DNA of 64,000 nt from the NCBI GenBank assembly GCA_009103225.1, contig RHPI01001168.1, forward strand, positions 581,395 through 645,394, in the 5' to 3' direction. Below are positions 1-12,274 of this stretch, in pieces. The notes below the pieces were generated by a model. The model ran no database searches. It was not told the origin of the DNA and saw nothing but the letters and a program-made list of their open reading frames with translations. The stretch's first letter is position 1. Each line of letters opens with the position of its first letter. The position numbers and the translations under genes are program-made. The DNA comes from Chlorokybus atmophyticus. Taxonomy: Eukaryota; Streptophyta; Chlorokybophyceae; Chlorokybales; Chlorokybaceae.

Positions 1-41
1 CCCCCCCCCTCTAAGATATTGCTACGGCTCTGCAATCCTTC

Positions 42-3000
42 CTATATACTCGTATTCGCGCTGTTCGCCGACATGACGGACTCCAGCCTCGCCGCCTGCT
101 GCTCTGGGGTCTGCTCTGGCTGTGCGATGCCCACCTGCAAGCGGCAAATTGACACCAATGCTAAGCACTATATGACAAGCATGCGCCCCATATTGTGTGG
201 GGACTGTGCGTGGCATATTGCAGTTGTACTGCTGCTGGTGGCATTTGCGCATCACTCAGCACTCACCATGCGAAAGACAGACACGGCACCGGACTGCCCG
301 CCAGCCACAACGATAGGAGAATCCGTCCCAAACAGCAGGCATGAAAGCGCACCTCCGCCACTGACCGTTGTGGAGAGCACAGGACGCAGGACACTGACCT
401 CTACGTCCCATATCTGCAGAGACACCATCCCATCAAACTGACCTCTGCAGCGGTCTCAATCAAATGCAGAAGCTGAATCAACAAGCACAAGCATATTTGA
501 CAATGATGTGGTGCACAGAAAGCCTAACGTGACAAATGGGTCGTTGGGGTCCACGCGAACCACTCTGCACATTTGAGCAATGGGTGCATGTCGCTGCTTG
601 CATGCATGCATTCATGTAACTGCACCTCAACACGCCCACTGGTTGTGGCGGTGCCGAACACAGTGGAGTTGAAAGGAGACCATTGGCAATCAGCGATGGC
701 GTCGGTTCCGCATTGAAACGTCAACAATGCATCATCCTGCCCACACAAAGTTATGTTATCCACCACGGCGCACTCATGGTATCAGGTTCCCAATCTTGTC
801 AGCGACTCACCTGTTCGTCCTTCCATAGCTTGATAGTCCAGTCAGCACTGGCACTGAGAAAATAGTTCTTTGCGAAAGGCGACCACCTCACCTGCGGCCA
901 GACACACGACAATCATGCACTGGTATTCAGCACATCAATACCTCCGTAAGTTATCCAAGCATGATCCACGTTTGCTTACCTGATAAACAGGCCCGGCATG
1001 GCCAAAGTATGTCTGTAGGTATTGCTCACTGTATGAGGTGCTGCACTTGTGTATGTTGCCTTCCTCCGTGCCGGCAAGGTAAATGCTGTGCAAGATGCAG
1101 TAGGTCAGTTGTGGTCTGACAACAAGCAGCATGAGACACCATTGTCATAACACAACATGTTGAACCTTGCGTATCATCTACCAATGCATGCAGTCAACCA
1201 TACATCCCATGTGTAATGATGCGCAGCATGACAGCAGAGCGAACTTGTAGCGCAACACTGGCCCATGTGTGTGTATTATGACTTGCTTGGATGCCCAATC
1301 CCAAGGGCGCACTGGACGTGTCCCTTCAATGCGTATTGTGTAGAGAAATTCATGGCTTGGCCGCGGTGTCGTGAACAAGCGTATAGGCAAAATGATAGTC
1401 ACCTGGGGTCAGTTCTGGAGAAATGAAAGCACATGCCAGATGCCTTTCTGGAGATAAAGGCTTCGCTTTTGTGCATCACACGGGGGGCGGGAGCTCCTGC
1501 TGCACCTGGTGCAGGTGCCACTGCCGGACGTGCTGCAGTTCGTGCACCCACGCGTTTCAGCTTCATCAGGTCAGAGCACTCCAGACCCTGTGTTGGCATG
1601 CATATGGGTGTGCATATAACTAAGCACATGCATCTGCACTGTCAAGTACCCAAACAGCTGTCTCTTGTTGTTCATCTTGTCAATGGAGGTGCACCTTTTT
1701 GAGGGACCAGAGCGTCAAGCGGCCATCGGACGATACTGACACAAGGCTTTCTGGTCTATCATGACCCATGTCCACCCACGAAAGGGCCCACACGGGGTCC
1801 AGATGTTTGCCGGTAGCACCGCCACTCTCCACCATTGGCTTCGCAGCAGACGCAGATGTGCCTCCGCCTCGCACATCCCACACCCCAACTGTGCCATCCT
1901 TCAAGCCCACTGCATATGTGCGCACGTTGTCAAGGTGTTATGATGTCGACAGTAACCTTGTTCATGCTGATCAAGCCTGAAAGGGTGCGCCAAATGCGAC
2001 ATGCAAATGCACCAAGGAAGAGGCTGAGGTTGCACCTCCTAGCAGGTTTGGGGAAGACTTGCAAAAGTGCAGGGCGGTGACACCAGTACGAGTGGAAAAG
2101 GACCACTCTGGATACGTTGGGTTTTGCAATGACCAGAATGCAACCAGTCCTGCCACATGCGGACCGAACTCAAATTGCCCATAGCCAACAGCCAGCAGGT
2201 CGCACTTCACTGCATTCCAAGCCATGCATGACACGTTGCGCCCCTGCGACAGCAGTATACGTGAGCAGCACTGTGTGGTGGTCAATGAGTAACTCTGCAC
2301 AGAAAAGCTCAACACTTCGTGAGTTTGCACCTTTGTCAGATCGCAAGAGAAATTCCATAGAACCTCCAGAGAGCGGTGTGGAGCCCGAAGGGATGTTTCC
2401 AAGATGTTGTCCTCTTGATGCTGTGTTCGATGATTTCTGTACTGCAGCAACTGCAAAACGGCATCACAGCAGTGAGCTTGCAGCCATGTGGGAGCTTGAC
2501 GCATGCACACCTACCTTGTCATTGTAGTTGTTCTGCGTAACAGCCCTTTCCATGACTTGCAAAGCCCTCGGTAAGCCGGTTAACTGCGACAGGTTAACCG
2601 GTCCAGGCTCTGCAGCATCTCCTCCTGACGAGCAACACATTGGACTGTTAACTCAAATCAAACCTGCGCGAGTACTTGAGAGCGTGTGAACAACCGTCTG
2701 ACTGCAATCACTGTCAAAACCTGTGCATACCAGGTTTGAGTAGACTAAGAAACTTGCTGCCTACCCAAAGCAAGTGCGTTCGCGCTGTTGGTGTTGGGCT
2801 TCTCGGGTTCGCTTGCAACCACCACGGACGAGTACTGCATTGCCATCGATTGCTGTCCAAGACATGGCAGCCATCAGCAATGTGGAACAGTACCAGTGAG
2901 CCATGTGCACATGACACGAACAAGTGCTGATAAACGCACCTCTGCTGTTCTACTGACAGCCATTGATCCACCCACCATCGAGCTGCTGCCGCCGCCACTG

Positions 3001-5445
3001 AGGGCATTGATGTCCATGCTACTGCCAGTAGCGGCAGGCTGGCTTACACTCTGACCAACTGCGGCATTGGTGGTGGACACTGCGCACACAAGCATGCTGT
3101 GAGAGTCACGACTGGCAGTTGCTGGCGTGGATGTGCACGACAACAAGAGCAGACCATCAGAGGTAAGCCATCACGGTGCATGCAAAACGCGGTATGTTCG
3201 CCATGCACGACCCAACCAAGAACCGCTTACAACACAATGACTCCCATGCTAAGCACTGATTTGTATGTGTGGTGTTGTATTCATGATGTATGGCACAGGT
3301 GATATCAACTAATGGCAGCCACAGAATTGCGCACCATTACCTGCAGTGGTATCCACACCATCAGCCCCATCGACACTATCTGTTGCCTCCACAGCTGCGA
3401 AAGAGTCATGGATATCCCAAGATGACGCCTGAGAGTCACACAAACACTCAGTTGCAGAAGGTATGGCTACGATATAGCCCCAGTTGGCCAGACACTTGCC
3501 AAGCCACACACCTGACAGTTAGCCGGTGTCACAAGCACGACTCTTGATTGCACTTCTTTATTCTTGCAGAGGGTATTGAGCGTCTGCAATCACCATGTGG
3601 GCGTTAGCATAAATGCTAAAGGAAAACTATTCCTCAACAAGGGCAGTGACGCCTGCATAACTTGGCACCTGAACTCCTGTATCAACAAAGTTTTCACTGC
3701 CTTCCTTCCGTGCGAGCATTTTCTTGTACCTTGTATTGACTGCCATCACCTGCAACAAGCATGCAGTGGGCACTAACATCTTGACGTGTGTAAAACTTGT
3801 CCAGTGTAGCAAAGGCAAGCCATCACCTCTACTGACTCTGCGCTGTCAGCCAAGACGCAAACGGAAGGCATGTCCATAAGCATGAACGTTTCGGTCTCTT
3901 GAAGGGTCAAGTAAACCTGAGGACAGAACAGTAAGCGCAGTTGCAGGTTGATTACTGACCAATAAATGATACCCAGCGCTGAACTATACGCACGTTCGGC
4001 ATAGTTGTGTGGGGTGCTTTGTAAGACCATTCATGTGCGATCAGCAATGCACATGCCAGCATTGACAGCTTGGCGTTATAACAGCTGCGCATACCGGCCG
4101 ATCAAGGTCGGCAGCTGTCAGCACGCGCAGGTCGCTTTCGTTGAGGACCTCGGTTTTGCGCCCCCCCTGCCCTGAAGTCGGTCCCTCCATGCCCCCATCA
4201 GCACGAGGCGTTGACAAATCACCACCTTCAGCACCGCTGTCCTCATCCAGTGCCTCAGGAGTGAAAGATCCACTCTCACTGGCTGTCGCAGACATTCCGC
4301 TCCTGTGATTTAGCAAAGTTAGATTCCATGCAAGCCAGCTATACACTGACTCTGCTGAGGTTAAGGTTTGTGCTTGCTTCGTGCTATGTGTTCAATGTGC
4401 ATGGATCACACAACAGCTACTGTTGGCATGTGTCATGCGCAGGTTAACACACAACCAGCTGACCGGAATCCAGTGGATAGGCGGTCTAGCATATCCGACA
4501 GGTCCGAGTTAGGTGTTGCCTCTCCACTAGGCATTTGCCCAGGACCTCCCCGCGCAGGACCCGCACCACGTGCTGGTTGCAGTGGCCTTGGCGTGACGTC
4601 CACACCATTCTCGTCAAAGACCTGGCACAACATGCCAAATTGCCAACACTGGTACTTGTCCTGATCATGACTAACTTTGCAAGTGGCACAGTGAAAGCAG
4701 CACAACTAGCAGGAGCAGAAGTGTCCTCTCGCAATGCCCGCACACACTGCTGAGTGCCACGCACTGCTAATGCACGTGGTTGTTGTCGGAGAAGGCAGTC
4801 ATACCTGCGCTTGTGTCCCACCATAGGCATTGTCTGTCTTCCCACGCTTGGATGTTGCCACAGACCGCCTGCTGCTGCGAACGCTGCTTCGTGTTCTGTG
4901 CACGAGCAGACACATGTGTTGCAAAGTTAGGGAACAACCAGACGAGGGAACTTAGTGAGCAACCAACTGAGCACTAGCTGGCTTGACCACAAAGGCAACT
5001 CTTCGCTCACTGTAAAGTCGGTAGACAAAACCAGGCGACCTAGACGGCAATTGCAACTCGACCATCCGTTGTACCAACAGCCAAGTTGTTCTTGTTTGGT
5101 AAGTGTCGCACAGCAGACATGAAAGGCTCGCCATTCAGTGACATCATCACAAGCAGCTTATACTTCAGTATATAACTTCTATAGTTGTAAATGGTTGCAC
5201 AGCAACGTTCTGATTTATGGTTGTTTGACGACAGTCGAGCAGCTTTCACACAAGGTGAGACTTGCAAAAACAGAGTGCTTTGTTGTTCCACAAGACGCTG
5301 TGATGCTGGCTTACGAGTATCGAACGGAGTTTGAATTGCTCATACGCCTGCTCTGGCGTGGCATTCCGGCGCCAGCCATCTGCTGCTTGAGAGCGGCGGG
5401 GCTGCCCCCCGCCTCCTGAACGCTTTGGCGCGTCTTCTGCGACAT
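42..5445 (-). CDS. Axonemal inner-arm dynein I1 intermediate chain IC138 (WDR78/DNAI4)
   Basis: WD-repeat intermediate chain of the inner dynein arm I1/f, which regulates flagellar beating. The spliced minus-strand frame begins at the ATG at 5445 (MSQKTRQSVQEAGG), the upstream-most in-frame Met seen. It continues through a basic Ser-rich exon (to about 4800) and the family signature VFDENGVDVTPRPL (about 4600). Next come VYLTLQETETFMLMDMPSV (about 3900), then WD-repeat blocks CDLLAVGYGQFEFG (about 2150), SVSSDGRLTLWSLKK (about 1700), YLAGTEEGNIHKCSTSYSEQ (about 1050), SASADWTIKLWKDEQ (about 830) and a last repeat IWDVEVSVLRPVL (about 400). The final exon ends TSANTSI-like with TAG at 42-44. 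This pattern, especially GTEEGxIHKCSxSYxEQYL, is that of WDR78 rather than DNAI1 or DNAI2. Exon phases agree at every junction checked; some middle exons (2.6-3.9 kb) are only approximate. It is divergent from eIF4A. Confidence 0.88.
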
Positions 5446-5541
5446 CCTGTCCATGTTATCGTTCTTACAAGCAACCATCAACCCGCTCGGCTCATCTATA
5501 GCTTCGGCAAACTAGCTCCGCCAAGCATAACTTCATCGCCC

Positions 5542-5585
5542 CCGGCCTGGCCTGGCCTGGCCTGGCGTGGCCTGCCCTGGCCTGG
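5542..5585. repeat. CCTGG minisatellite
   Basis: Five-base unit CCTGG repeated about eight times with two single-base variants. It lies upstream of the divergent IC138 and eIF4A genes. Confidence 0.7.
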
Positions 5586-6121
5586 CGCTAAGCAGCTAAC
5601 GAATTGGCGAAAGCATGTGAGCGCGAGGGGAACAGGATTGAACGATCCGGATTCATAAGCTGAGCGTCAATATCGGTCCCGTCGAGCGCATACCGAATCT
5701 CCCGTGCCAGCCCATCACCCCCGTTGCGGAGTGGACACCTGGCAGGCATCGAGCCGCAAGAACAGCGAGCGCGGGGTGACGGGAAAAAGAAACCGCCGCG
5801 GGAAGCTGCTCCGAACCCGCGTAAGACCCGTGAGCTGTACGCCTATTCCGCGCGAATTGCGCCTGCCGTTTGGTTTTGTACTGTAAGACCGGCTTCGCTC
5901 CATCGACGGCTAGTGGCAGGCGATGCTTCCCCCCTGGCGGCGCGCCCCACCCCCCCAGGCAGGCCGCGGCAAAACCGCGTGCGGTGGTGACGCACGGAGC
6001 ACCCGTATGGCGCCAAATGTAGTCCTGTTTGCGTTCCTCTCCGTTTGCAAGCGCGCAAGCGGTAGCCCTAGAACACCTTGATTAGCCGATTGGCGACTGA
6101 GGTAGTATATCTGGGATACGA

Positions 6122-6353
6122 ACGCGTTTACCCGCGCTGGAGGGGGGGTTTTAACGCCCGCCTGTTGCCGTAGGAGGTCCTTTCCAGCTGTCACCGCCGC
6201 CGCCGCCGCTGCCGCCGCTGGGGTAGTGTTCTCGTGGGTTCAGCGCAGCAGCTGCCAAGGTTGCCGTCGGCGTGAACGTTGCGGCAAAGGTGAGGAGAGT
6301 GTGTGCGCAGTCGGTGTGGGGCAAGTTTGGGCTTTGTGTTTTGCAACGTTATT
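6122..6353 (+). repeat. 232-bp leader segment, source copy of a direct duplication
   Basis: This segment upstream of eIF4A is repeated base for base, as far as compared by eye, at 11417-11648 in the same orientation. The second copy stops at an N, so the duplication may be an assembly effect. Confidence 0.85.
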
Positions 6354-6776
6354 CTCGGCCTGGCTGCTGCACTGCGACTTCTGGAAAGGTGGATCCGTTG
6401 CTCTACCTTCGTTGCTCAGTTTCTTGTAGTCTATGCTATACTCCGTGGTAGCTGTCCTCTGCGTCTGCCCATGCTTCCGCTTCTGCTGCGATTCGAGTGT
6501 CTCCGCTGGGTGTTGCTGCAATTGACTGACCGCTGTAAGTAGCTACTGTAGTGCGAAGCTGTCCAGCGCATGCGTTCTCTATCGAGTGTAAAAATGCAGG
6601 CATAGTAGGGCTGCGCTAGACCCTGTTGTGGTTGCTTTCTACCTGTTTTTTGTTGTTTCGTCCATGCACCCCTTCCCAAAGTGACTTACCGTCGTGCACG
6701 TCTGTCGTTCATTGCTGTTTGAGGCAAAGTCGTCATCATTAATATAATAATGGAAATGCAGGTTTAACAAGCAATC

Positions 6777-8440
6777 ATGGCGGGAGAAGGAGCATGGGAC
6801 AACAAGTCCTACGACTCCAATATGGAGAAGCTGTAAGCCACTGTCCGCAGGACTATCAAACGTTACTGGCGCTGTTGCGCTTATTATGTTCACTGGTGGA
6901 AGGCAAAGGTCTAATAAGTGCAATCTGCAGCATGCAGGACGAGGACTTCATCTCGACGTGGGAGGAGGTTGCCGAGACATTTGATGTCATGGGCCTGCAT
7001 GAGAACCTTCTGCGCGGCATCTATGCCTATGGTACGTGCAGTCTAGCATTCTTCCTCTCCTTGATCTCAACGTCTCCGTGAATGTTTTTGTGGTTACAAA
7101 AGCTCACGTGCTTGCTGCAGTTTGGTGTTGCTACAATTCAAACGCGCGCTTCTTACAGGTTTTGAAAAGCCATCCGCGATTCAGCAGCGTGGCATCGTGC
7201 CATTCTGCCGGGGTCTGGATGTGATTCAGCAGGCTCAGTCTGGTACTGGCAAGACGGCCACATTCTGCGCCGGCATCCTCCAGCAGCTTGACTACTCGTT
7301 ACTCGAGTGCCAGGCTCTGGTCCTTGCACCAACCCGTGAGTTGGCCCAGCAGATTGAGAAGGTCATGAGGGCCCTTGGTGACTACTTACAGGTACAGTGC
7401 TCATTCAAATGCTGGCCGAGTCTACAGTGCATAGAGTACCCAAGGCGTTACTAATTTTCTTTCCTATCAACAGGTGAAGTGCCACGCTTGTGTGGGTGGA
7501 ACAAGTGTGCGCGAGGATCAGCGTATTCTGCAGAGTGGTGTGCATGTTGTCGTGGGAACTCCAGGACGCGTTTATGATATGCTTCGCCGCCGCGCCCTGC
7601 GCCCAGACCAGATCAAGTGCTTTGTCCTTGATGAGGCAGATGAGATGCTCTCTCGCGGATTCAAGGATCAGGTAATTATGCTTCAACACACTTGAACTGC
7701 CCTTCTGAGGTTTATGCAAGTCACAGACTCAAAAGCAGGTGTGTTTACACCCTTGCCATGTCTCTTTTGCTGTCACTGATTTGTTGCATCGTTGCTCTGT
7801 GCAGATTTATGACATCTTCCAGCTGCTTCCCCAGAAGCTCCAGGTTGGTGTGTTCTCAGCCACCATGCCTCCTGAGGCACTGGAGATCACCCGCAAGTTC
7901 ATGAACAAGCCTGTGAAGATTTTGGTGAAGCGCGATGAGCTTACCTTGGAGGGTATTAAGCAATTCTACGTCAACGTTGACCGCGAGGAGTGGAAGTTGG
8001 ATACTCTGTGCGATTTGTATGAGACGTTGGCTATCACTCAGAGTGTCATCTTCATCAACACCCGCCGCAAGGTGGATTGGCTGACCGACAAGATGCGCGC
8101 TCGCGACCACACTGTCTCCGCCACCCATGGAGACATGGACCAGAACACTCGCGACATCATCATGCGCGAGTTCCGATCTGGGTCATCGCGAGTGCTGATC
8201 ACCACGGACTTGCTGGCGCGCGGTATTGATGTGCAGCAGGTGTCGCTGGTCATCAACTACGACCTGCCAACACAACCAGAGAACTACCTGCATCGTATTG
8301 GTCGCAGTGGTCGGTTCGGGCGCAAGGGTGTGGCCATCAACTTTGTGACCAAGGAGGATGAGGGCATGATTCGGGATATTCAGCGGTTCTACAACACCGT
8401 CATTGAGGAGTTGCCGTCCAATGTGGCAGACCTGCTCTAG
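6777..8440 (+). CDS. eIF4A: Translation initiation factor eIF4A (DEAD-box RNA helicase)
   Basis: ATP-dependent RNA helicase of the eIF4F cap-binding complex; it unwinds mRNA leaders in the cytosol. Five exons join in frame: 6777-6832, 6931-7031, 7159-7391, 7474-7671 and 7805-8440, all with GT-AG introns. The 1224 bases encode 407 residues, the usual eIF4A length. All helicase motifs are present: Q motif [11 protein letters not shown] (about 53-63), motif I AQSGTGKT, Ia PTRELAQQ, Ib [31 protein letters not shown] and [13 protein letters not shown], with the family C-terminus NVADLL. The start MAGEGAWDN sits just after a purine-rich context. Acidic N-terminal residues and the [20 protein letters not shown] stretch favour eIF4A1 over eIF4A3. 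Confidence 0.98.
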
Positions 8441-11416
8441 GCTTCAGCTTTCCCCATTTTTCCGCGCCCGTTGCTGTGGCGTGTGCTCTGCGTCAGCATT
8501 AGCTCGTATGCGCTATGGCGCCGGAGGCTAGGGCTGGTGCTGCCTTGTCAGCTTCTCAGCCTCCTGCCTGTTGTTCGTCAGCTGAGGATTGCTCAACCTC
8601 AGTGTGGCCGGTTCCTTGGGCTAATAGCTCGCGGCTCAAGCTGTCGTGTAGTGTGAGCAGGCATTGCAGTAGGCTTAACCAGACACTTTGGTGCTGGTAT
8701 GTCGTTTTGTGTAGCCGTAGAACGCGCTATGTTGCCTTTCATCGGTGGCCGCATGTATATGCTGATGTTACAGGCAATAGCGGGTTGATTAATTTGAATT
8801 TTTTGCACAATTGCTTTGTTGGATGGTTGGTTTGCATAAGCTTGTGTTGCTGTGCTCCCCCCCACCATCACCACCACCCACCCCCTTCTGCTCCCAACCC
8901 AGCCCATGTGTGGGCAGGTGATGAACTTGAAATGCATGCTGCCATACTAACTAGTATGTACAAAAGATTTTATGCCTCATGTATGCTCCCCCTCTGGGAC
9001 GTCCCAACATGTCTAGCTTAGACTCTGGAGGCCACAGTCAGACCTTGCCTACTCTGTCAAGGTTTCAACTATGGCGCTGCTGTTTCAGGTGAGGCGCTTA
9101 TCCTGTTCTACCACTAGCCTAGGCGTGCTGCTGCTGTTGGGCTCCAGCACTACACCATTGTGACTGTTGCGGTTGCTGTGCGTGCTTGCTTGCTACTAAC
9201 AACTAATCATTGCTGTTAAGTTGGTCGGCTGCGCAGCAAACCCTAACATTGCTTGCTGGCGTTGTTGTATGCGATGATGTGATGTGCTGTTGTTTCATCT
9301 AGCTAGTGTCACATAAGTGTTGTTACAAATGCATGACTATTGGGGTGTAGTGGTAGGTGCCTGACCCGGTGGTTGGATATGTGAAACCAAGGTGCGTGTG
9401 TGAGCATGACTGTTGCATAGGGTATAAGTCAGTCGGCACGTCATGCAGTCATGCAATGCTTAGCACGTAGCATACTGTGCAGTCATCAGCAGTCACAACA
9501 TGCAGCTAACACAAGCAAATAGTGGACACCACATAAAATCACACAGACTGTGCATGTTTGAATGAGTACCACACCCCTTACATACACCACCTAGGGCCCA
9601 AGACTACTCCACTAGTGCTGCTAAGTGCTACTATGTGCAATGTAGTGGGTAGTGAACGGTGGGTGATGATGGGGATGAAAAGGTATGGCAACCGACCTAT
9701 CATCCATAGAGTAGAAGCAGAGGTAGACAATCAGTCGCTAGGTGCAGTGGAAGGTAGGGCCGCAAGGACGGTGCAGAGCAGTGCAGTGCAGTGAGATGGT
9801 GTGGGTGTGTGGTGAGAGTATAAGCTATGTCCCCGCCCCTTCCCACTTCCACTCTCCCCGCCAAGTTTTATAGTTGCAATGGATGTGGCGACCGTGAGTT
9901 GAGTGCAGCGGGTCTTGCATAGCATGCGCGTAAGACCTGTTATCTATATGAATCAGTTAACAGTCACAGGCCAATTGGCAACATGTAAGTATTGGCCACC
10001 AAAAGCGGCGGACACAAGCAAAGAGTATAGCAGCCAGTGACCCGACATTGCATGAGCATGGCTAACATGTGTCAATGGCTGTTGGCTGCACATGCAGCAT
10101 ATGCAACATACCATCTTTGTACACTGCATGGGTGCAATAGTGCCTTTGCTTTTTATGCAATGTAGACTGGATGTATATCGCAGTTCTCACCACGCCATTT
10201 ATCGCATACCAATGCACATGGTTGCAATGACATAACTAGCAGTTACGGTGTCATGTGCATGTCTTACATTTGTATAGCTTTATTGTTGTGCTTGCACTTC
10301 AAGTTGTGCATGTCTTTATGTTATAAATCTTACTGTACATGCGCAGCAATTCAAGTCTAGACATGTACACGTGCACGTGTTTAGCACCAACTTGCTGCTA
10401 ACTCTGCAAGTGGTGAAGTACCCTTTAGCTTGACCTTGCATGCATGAGAGAGCAAGGTGTGCATCAATCATTAATTGTTGTCACATATTGTCTTAAAGTG
10501 TGCAGGTGCAATGTCATGTATATATCTAAAAATTTTCTCCATTCATGTTTTTTGCCGTGCACATGCAAGCACACATTGCAGGCCACTACAGTCCCAAACG
10601 CACAGCCACCCACCCACCCACCCACCAAGAGCTTTATCCATCAGAAGGGTTAGCCAGGGGCCTATTGCAAAATACCCAAGTGCAAACGAGATGACGGCAG
10701 TGATGATGACGCACAACCAGCAAGAGCAGGTGGCTGCACCTACAGGCAGGGTGTGTGTCACCGCCAGTTGCTGGCACTGCGTTGCAAACCGGACTGCATT
10801 GAGTTAGGCCGACGGCAAGGAGGACGACAACAGTGCCTCTGCCCCCGCCGTCACCCATTGCACTTCAAAGCGCTGCATCCATTCTGTCATGTTGCAGTCG
10901 CAACACAACTAGCCATTTAGAACTGAAGTTAGCCCAGATTATGAATTGACAGGAATGGCGGTCATGACAATTATGGCACCACATGTTGTAGCAGTATGTT
11001 GCCTTGTTGGTGTTGGTTCATAGCAGCATGTGCAGCTTATTGCATGCGGGCAATTGCTTGCTCCACGCATGTCTGCACTTATCTACTAACTTGTATGCAT
11101 CAACATATTTGCTTGCTCGGGCCCGTGGCATATTGTGCAACGTGCGGCATTATGATATGCGCACCCACTCATTGATGCACATTAATTCGTAGATACGCAT
11201 GCACTACATGCTTGTTGCTGTTGTTATTATTATTGCATTGGATCTCAAAGCACAGTGCAAAGACAATAACAAAGGAGGCTCCTTTGCTATTGAATTCACT
11301 GACCCGTTATGTTTATACATGTAACAGTATGCTCATGTTGAGTCTGGCTGATGTTCGCTGTTATACAGAATGGACCACAATGTGTTCAACACATAGCGAA
11401 ACATACGCGCGGGGGG

Positions 11417-11648
11417 ACGCGTTTACCCGCGCTGGAGGGGGGGTTTTAACGCCCGCCTGTTGCCGTAGGAGGTCCTTTCCAGCTGTCACCGCCGCCGCCG
11501 CCGCTGCCGCCGCTGGGGTAGTGTTCTCGTGGGTTCAGCGCAGCAGCTGCCAAGGTTGCCGTCGGCGTGAACGTTGCGGCAAAGGTGAGGAGAGTGTGTG
11601 CGCAGTCGGTGTGGGGCAAGTTTGGGCTTTGTGTTTTGCAACGTTATT
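11417..11648 (+). repeat. Second copy of the eIF4A leader segment, ending at an N
   Basis: Matches 6122-6353 without visible differences over 232 bases and ends directly before the single N at 11649. No eIF4A coding sequence follows; the sequence after the N is unrelated. The most economical reading is a contig end placed twice. Confidence 0.85.
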
Positions 11649-11649
11649 N
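11649..11649. other. Single ambiguous base marking an assembly join
   Basis: A lone N separates the 232-bp duplicate from unrelated sequence, as expected for a minimum-size scaffold join. Confidence 0.85.
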
Positions 11650-12072
11650 GCGCTCGTAGCGACGTATGTAAAAATTACGTGATGCCCTCATGCGTGTTGC
11701 GCTAATGCACACATCATGTACATATCACATGCTAATTGTGTAGGCTTGATTCAACAAGATTGCAATTTGTACAAGCATTGCGCCATGTGTTACAGACTTG
11801 TGTGCGACAGCAGTCGGACTGCTGATAATGCTGCAGGAGCCAGACGTTGCCTTCACCTGGAGTCCCGTCAGACCGAGTCTGGTGCATCATGTACTGTCTG
11901 GTGCGTTATGTACTGACAGTGGAGCACACCAAGTCGAGTGATCAACACTGATTCAACAATCATCCCGATCGCAGCGACTCTTTCAGCAGAGATACTGCAC
12001 CTTGCCACGCAATCATTTGGCCGCTTTACCAGTCGGCCTGAGACCGGGGTTTCTAACCGAGATGACAACTGC

Positions 12073-12099
12073 TCGACCGGGAAACCCTCCCCCGGTCGA
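12073..12099. promoter_or_regulatory. Perfect inverted repeat upstream of VTE2
   Basis: Nine-base arms TCGACCGGG and CCCGGTCGA are separated by nine bases, about 175 bases upstream of the VTE2 start. It could be a protein-binding palindrome or leader hairpin; there is no direct evidence of function. Confidence 0.45.
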
Positions 12100-12274
12100 T
12101 CTGCTTTAACCGTGTTGCCCGCAGCTTTTTGCGCCGCTGCGCTTTTCAGCCGGCCGTTCGCGCCTAGCTGGCTGGATCTTAGATCTGACTGCTAACTGAC
12201 TTTCACCTACCAAGACAAAATTTCACACCGACGGCGGCGTTGGCGTCAGTGGTGTCGTTCGGCGCGTCGGTGTC

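Larger units (their letters stand above)
5446..6776. promoter_or_regulatory. Divergent upstream region of IC138 and eIF4A, including the eIF4A leader
   Basis: About 1.3 kb between two divergent start codons. It holds a short CCTGG-type minisatellite (5542-5585) and a GC-rich stretch around 5700-6200 with a CCG-type trinucleotide run near 6194. The probable eIF4A 5' leader covers the last 500 to 600 bases. Bases 6122-6353 reappear unchanged at 11417-11648. No convincing protein-coding or RNA gene is seen. Confidence 0.5.
8441..12274. other. Gene-poor region between eIF4A and VTE2
   Basis: No open frame here resembles a known protein. It contains the eIF4A 3' region, simple C/A-rich tracts (about 8865-8890 and 10605-10625), many short variations of TGCATGCA-like words, the duplicated eIF4A leader with a lone N (11417-11649), and a perfect hairpin at 12073-12099 that belongs to the VTE2 upstream region. 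Confidence 0.6.

Noticed and set aside
5040-5291. Minus-strand frame with WD-like LAVGTTDGRVAIAV
   Set aside because: It lies inside intron 1 of IC138, whose exons on both sides join in frame without it; resemblance to a WD repeat is short.
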